From the NCBI GenBank assembly GCA_002261195.1, contig MVBO01000039.1, positions 47,686 through 111,685 of the forward strand: a DNA stretch of 64,000 nt. Reading direction: 5' to 3'. The notes beneath the pieces are model-generated. The model worked only from the letters and a program-made list of their open reading frames with translations, was not told the DNA's origin and did not search any database. Position 1 is the first letter of the stretch; each line of letters starts with the position of its first letter. This DNA comes from Bifiguratus adelaidae (taxonomy: Eukaryota; Mucoromycota; Endogonomycetes; Endogonales). Shown piece by piece: positions 25,732 through 35,349 of the stretch. Position numbers and translations under genes: made by a program.

Positions 25732-26754
25732 CTAACCGCCTTTCACCCCAGGTGTCTCTGCAGACTTTTGCTTGACCTTGAGACCAACAGCCTCAGGAGT
25801 AGTCTCCAGCCGTTGACTTACGGTTCCTCCAAGTCTATCCCAAATGCGAGTTTGCTTTCCAAAATTGCCGGCCTTCTTGCCCAGTCGATGGTGCAAGTCA
25901 TGGTCCTCGATAACAAGGTCCATACCAAAGGGTCGTAATACCACGCCAAGAATTGGATGGGGGAACCATGCCCGAAGACCAGAGTGACCAGCCAACTCTA
26001 CATAAATCACGTACACCATGCAGATATATAGGTGATGAAATGGAAGCGGCCGTATGGAGTAGGTGAGCAGAGGGGCAAGGAGGATATCCCAAGTTTCTTG
26101 AATGTGATCAGCTAAGGGAGCCATGAGAGATGTAGGATGCTTGACGGTATGATGTGTACGGTGAATCTTCCACATCCAGGCCACCTGATGCCAGGCGCGG
26201 TGCATCATGTAATAAAAGGCGTCTAGAGTGATCATGTAAAAGGCCATGTCCAAGGGTAGGGTCCATGTGATTCTTGGCATTTCGTGCTTGTCGTATGCCA
26301 AGATAACAGCGAGCATTGGGCGGATAGCAAGCGTCAAGATGAGAGATACCGCCAACGGCCCCACGCGTTCGTTCACCACACGGTCCCGTTCTACATTGAC
26401 AGAATCAAGGTATCCGTAGACTTGACCAAGCTCGCGTAAATATTTGACGGTCCGGAGGCCAAATGCTAAGATGTTGAGTGCGTATATGGTGAACGCAAGC
26501 CCAACAGGCCACTTATAACCGAAAATGTGCATCGAAATGTATTGTAGAGTGATAGGAAGGAGCGTCCAGGGAAGGACATGAGCGTTCTGTCTTAGCGTTG
26601 AGTGGTAAGGTGCTGGACCAGTCTTGGGCTGTGCCAACTTTGGGTCGTTGCCAAGATCAAGGCTAGCAACACGTTCACCTAGATTGTATTCTGACCATGG
26701 TTTCGTGTACCACGGATCGGTATCGTTCGGTGGTTGAGCCGACAAAATTGCCAT
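25732..26754 (-). CDS. Fatty acid hydroxylase superfamily membrane protein (sterol desaturase-like)
   Basis: A di-iron membrane oxygenase of the sterol desaturase/fatty acid hydroxylase superfamily; the lipid substrate is unknown. It is a single exon of 340 codons, unusual in this intron-rich window. The histidine motifs are HRAWH (HxxxH), HRTHH (HxxHH) and HDLHH (HxxHH), preceded by another aligned His in DHIQE. Several hydrophobic stretches are visible: WTLLPITLQYISMHIFG, LAFTIYALNILAFGL, LAVSLILTLAIRPMLAVILA and LYICMVYVIYVELAG. Start MAILSAQPPND is the first ATG of the frame. Its lack of introns could reflect retroposition or transfer, but base composition looks like its neighbours. Confidence 0.85.
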   Translation of the reverse strand: MAILSAQPPNDTDPWYTKPWSEYNLGERVASLDLGNDPKLAQPKTGPAPYHSTLRQNAHVLPWTLLPITLQYISMHIFGYKWPVGLAFTIYALNILAFGLRTVKYLRELGQVYGYLDSVNVERDRVVNERVGPLAVSLILTLAIRPMLAVILAYDKHEMPRITWTLPLDMAFYMITLDAFYYMMHRAWHQVAWMWKIHRTHHTVKHPTSLMAPLADHIQETWDILLAPLLTYSIRPLPFHHLYICMVYVIYVELAGHSGLRAWFPHPILGVVLRPFGMDLVIEDHDLHHRLGKKAGNFGKQTRIWDRLGGTVSQRLETTPEAVGLKVKQKSAETPGVKGG

Positions 26755-27058
26755 GTTCTGAGGATTATGGTGTGACTATGCACAGACTGCTCTGCTTATA
26801 TATCACATCCTTCCATTCATCCTCAAGCGCAAGGACGCGAACCCCCACAATCACATGAAATTCAAGGACATTTACCGCATTGGGGAAGCGCATTTTCAGC
26901 TGCTTTGTTCATTGTATGATAGGGGTATCTGGATCGTTGTTGTCTAAGCAGAGAACAATTAAGCATAGGCATAGATGGGCCGTAACCCCAAAATGTCGGT
27001 CTAGGGCAAATGGACTACGTGGAAGAATGAGGGTGCTCCTTGGCGCAACATTGGTACA
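26755..27058. other. Intergenic, hydroxylase promoter and PIP5K 3' flank
   Basis: About 300 bases between two minus-strand genes. I see nothing in it beyond flanking UTR sequence. Confidence 0.5.
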
Positions 27059-29767
27059 CTAATCCAATTTTTGCTTTCCTTTGGCTTTGGCTCTTGCTTT
27101 TGCTTGAGCTTCGGTGAATTGGTGCTCTAACTTGCTTGCTCCTCCATATGCTTTGGTCCAAGCATCACCACCTGGCGCAACAACATCCTCATTGTGTTGA
27201 ATGATATGAAGCATATAATTGTAGAAACGCTCGCCATACTCTTGTGGTGGAACAGCTGAAATGTCGTGCTACAGGCAAGGGTCAGGAAGAGGCGACACTG
27301 GATGCCTAGAAGGCGAGAATACTTGCCTTGTCCTGCGTCATTCCTTTCCAGAAATGCTCCAGCTTTTTTGTCACATTGTAAGGAGTGAGAATGTCGATGA
27401 TGCCCATAAAGTATTGCACGTTACTGGGAGCATTTAGCTCCGTTGTCGCCGTAAAGCCACCATCATCCGCGTAGAAGGCGCAGTTTCGACGTCTGAAAAC
27501 ATAGAACTCAGCATGTGCTATCAATTCCGTAAAGACTTACTCGTCGATCGAGTCATCCGCTGTCAATTTAGCCACATCCAACGCCAACTCATCCACCTGT
27601 GCGACCGCCATTTTCATCATTTTCTCCCCCTCACCATCGGCATTGTTGCCCGCCGCATGGGAGGAAGTCGGCCTGTCACTGGTACTTCCAGAACTGGCAC
27701 GCTTGTACGCTAGTGACTTTCGGCGCTCAGCACGATTCACAGGGGCGGCCGCCTTCTTGAACGCTGTCACAATACGTGCAATCTGAGGTCATGACAAGGT
27801 CAGTATATTTTTCTCGTGCATCTGAAAGTTGTGCCCGCCTACCTGAAATAGCGAGAGGGTCGTGTCACGGATGTTGTCCTTGTTGCCTCGCTTGAGATCA
27901 TGAAGGCCAATCAGCAGACTATAGTCCATGATGTTGAGTTGTTGTAACAGCTGATATGTGGAGATAAGTCAACCCATATTCGACTTTTGCCCAACGTCTC
28001 TTTGTCGCCTACCTTGACATCAGATTGTAACTGCTTTACAAACAGATGACGCTTCGTTGGGCCAAGCTCCAGCTTGCGGTTTTTGCGCTCCCAATTGAGA
28101 TCCTTCATCACCGCATTGGGATTCCTTGCCACCTCCTCTTCAGGCAAGTAACGACCAAAAGTCGAGCCCTTGAGATCATAGGTTTCATGAACATCCTTGT
28201 TCGGCGGAAATACGTTGCCCATCACCATGAAATGGATCTTACGTCCATGGGGTAACTTGACACGGTGCAGACCGTAAAAGCGGCAGAGCAGTGTGTTTGG
28301 GTTGGCACAGATATGCTCATAGTACTGCTTGAGTATCCTGCGCATAAACTTGTGCTCTGTATGGTGAATGGTTTTGATGATGAAACGATAGTCGCGAGAG
28401 TAGTAAAAGAATGAACCGCTCTTGCCGGGCGACCCTAGCTCAGAAAGAATATATTTTGACGTGAGGGAAACAAGATAGTCGGCTGGATCAATGTGGAATT
28501 GCTCCCGAAGATGGCGAAACACCCAAGGCGCATAGTCTTTAAACTTGAAGTCATACCGTGATCCCGGAGTCAGTTCGTTACCGTACCTATCATGAAAGTG
28601 TCAGTACAGTTTAAAGGCATTGACTAAAACTACACTTACATGTCAAAAACTAATTTATGGGCAGCTGTAAAATCCTCGGGAGTCAGATTTTGACGTAGCT
28701 TGGCACTCACACGGCCAACCTAATGAACATGATCAATCCATGGGCTAAGACTGAACCTTTCCTTTCACTGCACTTACCGCTATGCGAATACCCGTCAACA
28801 TGTTGTACATTAGCACGTAATTCTCATGTCCTTCCGCAATGCGAGTGCCAATCAGCACCTTGTCATCGTCATCGCTTTGATCTCGTCCCTTGCTGCGTCT
28901 AAGCGATTTTCTGATGCCAGTGCTACTGCTACAACGACCTGAAGGACCTTGCTGAACTAGCATATACTCGTTGCCCTCGGCCATCATTCTTTCCTCATGC
29001 TCAACTGCTGCTGCCATGGCATTGCTCAATTGCCGCATTTCACTACTATAATCCATCCCGGTCGTAGCTCGCCTTACAGGTTGCGTACGGCGGAAGGGTG
29101 TAGTTGATGAGGCAATAGCTTCGGGGGTACTGTGCACTGCGGGTGTTGTGGGTATAGACGGGTGAGGAGATGAAACAAGCGGAGGGGTATGCGTATCACT
29201 AGAGCACATTGAAGCGGCCATTGGAGGGCTTGAGCTGCGTAGAGCACCATCCTGATCCGGATCGGCCGTGGACGGATCGACTGCGTTGGCTTTAAGCGTT
29301 TTAGGAACAGCCGATGTAGTGAAAGAGCGGTGAAGGCCATAATCGAAGGAGAGAGGGGGTAAAAGTGGTGAAGGGGAAGTGCCGTTGGGTCGAGTATCAT
29401 GAGGATGGCGAGACAATGATCCGCTGTCTATCGTATCCTGGTTATCGTCAACAGGAGCCTCTTCAGACCGAACACTAAGGCGCTCTACGTCAGGAGGTTC
29501 CAGAGAGTTGAAGGAAGTTGGGGTGGGAGGATGGTACTCGATGCCGGCTGAAGTTGCGTCCTTGGTGTTTTGGTTGAGCCGATCTCCCTTCTCAGAGACC
29601 ACAGCCTCCTCCATTGCAGGTTTGCGGCCAAGAGTTCCATTCTGTTCAACCTTTACCTCCGTCAGAGTGATGGAATGTCCGTTCGGAAGAACACCGTCTT
29701 GTACCCCATTCCATCGACTGACGTCTCCATAATGAGCAACAGGAGTCGGAGAATCCTTTGAAGGCAT
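27059..29767 (-). CDS. MSS4: Phosphatidylinositol-4-phosphate 5-kinase (Mss4-type)
   Basis: Makes PI(4,5)P2 at the plasma membrane. The first exon (to about 28780) encodes a disordered N-terminus of about 330 residues, rich in Ser/Pro/Thr. It ends with [20 protein letters not shown], the entry to the kinase domain. Later exons give [19 protein letters not shown], the [10 protein letters not shown] motif, [12 protein letters not shown], and an exon with [20 protein letters not shown] followed by EHFWKGM, the activation-loop and C-lobe region of type I/II PIP kinases. The C-terminal tail is a run of Lys/Ala repeats ([15 protein letters not shown]). A low-complexity insert ([20 protein letters not shown]) lies between the kinase core and the last motifs, as in other fungal Mss4. 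The divergent neighbour starts 402 bases upstream. Confidence 0.92.
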
Positions 29768-30168
29768 GCTAAGGAGTGACCTCTACACCATGAGGCAGTG
29801 CAAGGAGAGAAAATGAGGAATATCTGGAAACGTGTGCCACCAATGTTAAAGACCTTGTATGTTTACGAGTTCTCACGAGAGTCTATGCTGGCCTTGTAGG
29901 TGAAGGCGAGAGCGAGAGAGAGTCAAGGTGTCAGAGAGAAAACGAAAGACAACCGTCGGTCGTTGTCTAGACTATATCACACAATGACGCCTATCCTGTC
30001 TATAGCTCGACCGGTACTTTTTATAACGTGCGCTATCCTCCTCGCACTGTCACTGCATCCCATGCCCTCTCTTCAATCGCTTGAAGGACTCATCCACCTA
30101 TCTTTTCTGCTCTCCTCTCCCTCGCTCTCTTTGCTTACAGCTCACAATTTCTCTCTTCCTGTTCATCG
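29768..30168. promoter_or_regulatory. Bidirectional promoter region
   Basis: 401 bases between divergent starts. It has a GAGA-rich stretch near 29905-29940 and pyrimidine-rich sequence near 30105-30160, next to the plus-strand start. Confidence 0.4.
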
Positions 30169-31462
30169 ATGGCCTCGCGGTTCTGTCGATCGTATAGCTC
30201 GGTTGGGCCATTGCAGCGTTTGGCGCAAGGTATTGACGCTGTAGGCAATGCAGTGAGACAGTTACCTTTGGGTGCCAAGACACCGTTCACTGGAAAGGCC
30301 CGAGACTGGAAGACAGCACTAGGCGAAGCACAGACGCTGTTACAGCATGAGGCTTCGGGACCGCTCTTGGACGCCAAGAACATGTTTGGACCTGATCTTG
30401 CCGAGTTGAAGCGCAACGTATCCTCTCTACTCGGTACAGGGCATCCTATGGTCAATACGGTGACGCGATACTATTTCGGATCGGACGAAAAGTCAATTCG
30501 ACCTCTGCTTGTTCTCTTGGTATCGGCCGCTACCAAGGACGAATGTAAAGCGCACGATGTGGCCTACTCTGAAGTATTCCGTATTGTCGAGGAGTCTGAT
30601 ACCACCCATGACATTGTGCCTACACAACGTCGACTCGCCCAAATCACGGAAATGATCCATACCGCTTCTCTGCTTCACGACGATATTCTCGAAACCACAT
30701 CCACCACACCTATTGCCAAGGGCAATACCGAGTTTGGCAACAAGATGGCCATCCTCGGAGGCGATTTTCTGTTAGCCAGAGCCTCTGTCGCCTTGGCTCG
30801 ATTACGGAATCCGCAGGTCATTGAACTCATGGCATCAGCCATTGCCAACTCGGTTGAAGGAGAGTTTATGCAATTGGAACGACCCGAGGAAAAATCTTCA
30901 TCCATGGAATACTACATGGCTCAAACATACAATAAGACGGCAAGCTTGTTTCCAAAAAGTTGCAAAAGTGCGGCTGTTTTGGGCGGATGTCATCCTGAGG
31001 TGTGTGAGACGGTGTATGATTTTGCCCACCATTTCGGCATGGCGTATCAAGTAGGTTTGCATCAATCATTTCTTTCGGAAACTAACGTCTATGGCAGTTG
31101 ATTTATGATTTGTCGGGTTTCGAGAATGCCGGTTGGCGACCAGCCTTGCCGAGGAGCTTTGTCAGCGCGCCAGTCTTGTTTGCGTGGCAGGAACACGAGT
31201 CTTTGGGGAAGCTTATTCGCCGTCGCTTCAAGGGGGGGGGAGACATTGAGGAGGTAAGTGGATGACTGAGCTTGAGGCGGAATCGCTGAGCTTGCTTTAG
31301 GCGCGTTCCTTGGTCTATGATTCTATGGGTCTCAAAAAAACACGACAATTGGCGACAGAACATGCCGCCAAGGCCCGAGAGAAGCTAGAAGAACTGTCGC
31401 CATCAGAGATACGAGACGCTCTAGAACAGCTGTGTAGAGTAGTCGTCCTGGGAACTGTATAA
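30169..31462 (+). CDS. Polyprenyl diphosphate synthase homologue with eroded active-site motifs
   Basis: The family makes the polyprenyl tail of ubiquinone in mitochondria. The N-terminus MASRFCRSYSSVGPLQRLAQ looks like a mitochondrial presequence. The fold is clearly Coq1-like: RPLLVLLVSAATK, EMIHTASLLHDDILE, FGNKMAILGGDFLLARASVA, LARLRNPQVIELMASAIANS, VEGEFMQLE and TYNKTASLFPKSCKSAAVLG. But the first motif DDxxD reads DDILE, the downstream Arg-Arg-Gly is replaced by TTPIAKG, and the second motif (DDxxD after FQL) reads LIYDLSGFENAG. Those aspartates bind the magnesium-diphosphate, so catalysis is doubtful. In S. pombe and animals a non-catalytic subunit (Dlp1/PDSS2) partners the active one; a similar role is inferred. 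Three exons; the third adds ARSLVYDSMGLKKTRQLATE. Confidence 0.85.
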
Positions 31463-31657
31463 TAGGAAGGTCAAATAGAGAGATTGATTGTGTAGCAGGT
31501 GTGATTTCTATTTGGCGTGTAAGATCCAAGTCCTATCTGTTGCATATAAACAAGAAAGCTTCCTCAACGCGCTATAAAGCCAGCAAACATTGAGGACAAG
31601 GAAGGGAAATGGAAGGGGTAATGGTGTTCAGCATTTTTCCTTGCAGGCAAGCTCTGC

Positions 31658-33835
31658 TTAGGCTCGAGCTTGCAGCAGACTGGCCAGGCTAGCTTGAGTT
31701 TGGAGAACCTATTGTCGGTAAACAAATGATTAGCAATCATTCCAAACCAGCAAGGAATGGGGTACTTGCCTCTAGTGCTTGCTTCACCTCCAGATGCCGT
31801 CGGGCTTCCTCTAGCCAGTCGCTGGCTAGAATTTTAGGCCAACCTTGAAGTTGATTAAGCTCTCTGGCAGCATTGTCGAGATCTCCATCGTTGAGATAAT
31901 ATTCTACGCGAGCAAGCGTCGCCTCCAGGTCATCGCCAGGGACTAGGCCGTGCTTGCGGAACATGGCGCGTGAAAGAACGGAAGAGTAGACATGAGACAT
32001 CAAGCCGCCTTCCTCGGTCACCAAGGAAGCTTTGGAAAGTTCGGAACGCATACGCTGGAATCTCGCTGAGAGTTCTGAGAGTGATACTATGCCCCGCTCG
32101 GCAACTTCGGTATCTATGGTATCCATGACAGCGTTGACTAGGCTGGCGCTTGCAGACCCATCGACCACGTCCTTGACGAGTGCGAGCTGTTGCACGAATG
32201 GAGTGGTCTTGCCGTTCGTCAATGACTCTTGGAGAGCCTGGAGGGCGACCCAAAGTTTATGTGATTTGGCGCTCTCATCGAGGCGCTCGGCATTATCAAG
32301 TGAGATTCGTTCTAGTGCTGCAAGGCGTGTGTTGATGTGATTGAGGTTGGCAAGGCGACCGGCGCGTTCATTTTCAACTCGGTACTTGATTTCCCTGATC
32401 CATCGTCGCTGCGTCTCGATCTCCTGGGCAACAAGAGCATCCGAAAGCTCTGTTTCGTGTTTTGACTTCAGCGCTTGCAGCTGACGACCGAATGCAGAAC
32501 GCAAGTCTGCTTCGAGTTTATTCTTCTCCTTTTCAAAGGCGCTCTTGAGTTCATTTTCCTTCTGAACCAGAGATTCGCTAAACTGCTTTTGAGCCTCGGA
32601 TAGCTTGCTGGTAGCTTCATGGCTGTATTTGTCAAAACCCTTTTCAATGTTGTCGGTCTTGGACTGTATGGAGGAGAGCGCTTTTGCAATCGATGCCTCA
32701 TCTTCGTGTAGACTATTAAAACGAGCAGCAAGGTCGGTCAATTCTGCATGAGCGTTTTCAACCAAATCTCTGCCCTTGTCGGAGAGTCCAGATGAATTGA
32801 GGATGCTGCTCAACTCGTTGAGAGTCGCTGCCAGCTGATTGACGATGGGTTCATCAAACTTTACATTGGCCATGGCGATGGGAGCAGCTTTCGATGCAGC
32901 CTTTTCTTTGGTTGCCTTGACGGCATCTTTTGCTTTTCCTTCGGCCTTCTCAGCGACGCCTTTGGCCTTGATAGCCACCTTGTCAGCTGTAGCCTTAGCC
33001 TTTGCGGAAGCATTGTCGACGGTTGTCTTAACTTGATCGGCCTTGGAAGCCTTCTCCTTGTCGGACTCTTGAGAATAAATTGGCTTTTTCGTCTCCAAAT
33101 TAGGGGTTGCTGCCTTCGCTGCAATCGCTGCAGTGTCCACCGGTACGGGTTCGCCGGTTTCAACAGCATTCAGAGCGCCAGCGGCAGCAGGAGCCTTGAC
33201 ATCAACACCTTTGACAATAGGTTGACGAACAACATTGGGTTGGCCATTGTCCGATCCAGACGATGATCCAGAAAACTTGGCGACAGCGTCGTTCACATAG
33301 TCATAGGCGTCGATGGAAGCGTCCTTGGCTCGATTCGCATACCCCTCCACTTGTTGACCAAATTGCTTAGCATACTCGCCAAAGCCCACTGCCTGATTGG
33401 CCCACTTGTGAACATCCTCGTTTCCAAGCAATACATCGATGCGATCAAGAACTTCGTCAGCTCCCGGAACGTATTCAGTAAAGGTATCTCGAAAGTGTTC
33501 ATTGCGAACAGCATATAAGACGCAACCTGCGTAGGCAGTCGCAATCAGAACCGTGCCAGTGGCAATTCTGCGGCCGATCGATACGGGCTTTTTGATCTGA
33601 GCCTCGGCATGCGTCGTTGTTCCGGACTCGAATCGCTAGAAACCAAACAGACGCAGATCAGCTCTTGTCCGCCAACCGTATGGCGACTCCTTGTCTCATA
33701 TCTCGGCCAGTGGGTCCCGACAAGACGAAACAAGACAGCCTCACTTACCTTGAGGAGTACAGGACCAGCGCGCGCTCGTAGACGAGCGCAAGTAGGTCTA
33801 TATACGAGCCCAGCCGTCTGCGTCGCTCTCAGCAT
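31658..33835 (-). CDS. MIC60: MICOS subunit Mic60 (mitofilin)
   Basis: The inner-membrane organiser of crista junctions. Exon 1 (33835, MLRATQTAGLVYRPTCARLR) is an Arg-rich presequence ending LLK at a GTAAGT donor. Exon 2 starts RFESGTTTHAEAQIKKPVSI and holds one transmembrane helix (ATGTVLIATAYAGCVLYAV). Then comes an Ala/Lys-rich linker with repeats of AEKA/AKAK type, and a long coiled coil (ELKSAFEKEKNKLEADLRS, QRRWIREIKYRVENERAGRL). The C-terminal mitofilin signature is VEYYLNDGDLDNAARELNQL with GWPKILASDWLEEARRHLEV. The last exon is reached by a GC-AG intron and reads VLQTQASLASLLQARA; reading through would end instead at 31737 (ASTPFLAGLE). The spliced end matches family C-termini. Confidence 0.93.
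31709..31769 (-). other. GC-AG intron in MIC60
   Basis: The donor reads GAG|GCAAGT and the acceptor ACAATAG|GTT. GCAAGT is the known consensus of GC-AG introns. Splicing joins KQALE to VLQTQASLASLL in frame (61-base intron). No GT donor nearby gives the conserved C-terminus. Confidence 0.65.
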
Positions 33836-35349
33836 GGTGTTCCCGTTGAAGTGGACGCAAGGCACCAAGATCTAGACTGGATTAGATGCATGGCGTCAGT
33901 ATGTGTATTACCAAGAAGCATTCTGACCCTCTTTCGCTCAATGCTCTGCACTTGACGCTTACCTAGAACCCTGCAGTGAACAGTGACCACCGTGCACTGT
34001 TGTCGCTGATCAGGTTATAACTACGTCATCAAAATTCTGTTCAAGTGATACGCGCACAAAGCGTAGCATTTGATACCCTTGTATGACCATGGCCATGCCC
34101 AATTGCTTTATGGTCAAGGGCTCTGTGTACAGAAGGTTGTGCAAAGGGTCATCTGTCCGCGTTTCTTTTTGTTCCACTTGACGTATGATGTATTCTTGTG
34201 TATATATATTTGGAAGATAGCTAGAAACATCGGAATACGATGCAAAACTCTGAATAAACGCACACCTTCTATGACGTACGTTTGCTTTAGAACGAGAGAG
34301 CGCGCGCAAAAGTCAGTATTCACGCGATGACTTGCCAAGGTCATGTACGGTCGTCATTATCCATTTTGCTAAAGACCAAGATTCTAGACATTCCACATAA
34401 ATTCCCATACACTCATTCCCCCTTTGCTACATGAGGAATAGTCATTAGGAACCAGTGTGGAGAATGGGGCTCTAGAGATCGACAGGGTATTATTGACCCC
34501 ATCCAAGACCAACCATGCAAATTTCCAAGCGCTTGGCGCTAAATCAAAGTGAAACCGCGAGAAATCACCTGCCACCGGGGGACCCCGTGATGCTTCCGGT
34601 TGGATGCCCTCCTATTCATCCGAAATAATAGCGTCAGAGAGACAGAGACGAAAAGAGAGAGAGAGGCACAGAGAGAAGGCGATCAGTGCATGGGAGGCGC
34701 AACGGTGATCATAGCGCAGCGATCCATGTTGGACGTGTTATGAACTGGTCTGGTTACAAGTGCCATGACTCACTCTACAACGCGACAGGCCGGGGCCCAA
34801 ATGCTTGGGACAGGAGTGAGCGATCCCTCCTAATCAAAATGAGGCAAGAACACATGAGCACGACAACGAAGAAGCACCTGTTTCGCGTGCCATTTTTCTC
34901 CATTTTTCGCGCTTTTCTCCCACAGCATCCGTCTTCAAATAGACAGCTGCGCTTTCCTTCATCTACCTTCTCTCTCTCTCTCTTTCGCTTGCTCGAGCTG
35001 CCAAGCAAAGAAAACCCTCCGGGACCCCCTGGTCCCAATTGTTTCAATCCGATACACCAAACGGGGTAATCCCACCGTATGAAGTGCATCCCCATTCTAG
35101 AATCTTGGGTGGGGAGGCAAACACTCTAAATTACGATTTACATCTTGGCTTCCGGGCCCTCAAAACGCTCTTGGCACCAGAGCAAATGTACGATTGTATA
35201 CAACCTGTGACACACTGACACAAGGAGCGCCATTGCTTCTGTTTTCTACCACGGGTTTGTTCGGCATTGCTCTTTCATCACTTACCGTTTTGCGCCTACA
35301 TGTATATCCATCCCTCGCATGCCAACTTGACAAGACTCACTAGACAAAC
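33836..35349. other. Large intergenic region between MIC60 and the VPS9 gene
   Basis: About 1.5 kb, the largest gene-free stretch here, between divergent starts. It holds a GA-rich tract (34634-34679), a pyrimidine tract (34964-34987), a CGGGG-GA-CCCCG near-palindrome (34576-34587) and a GGGACC/GGTCCC stem (35021-35036). Open frames of 99-127 codons occur (34010-34309, 34686-35069, 34775-35095) but show no family motif or consistent splicing. A non-coding RNA or a small lineage-specific gene cannot be excluded. Confidence 0.4.
34634..34679 (+). repeat. GA-rich low-complexity tract
   Basis: About 45 bases of GAGA/CAGA repeats, mirrored by a CT-rich tract at 34964-34987. Possibly a promoter tract or 5' UTR of an unannotated transcript. 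Confidence 0.5.

Noticed and set aside
31231..31240. Run of nine G as a possible frameshift error
   Set aside because: The frame reads on correctly (RRFKGGGDIEE) into conserved Coq1 sequence, so the run length is consistent.
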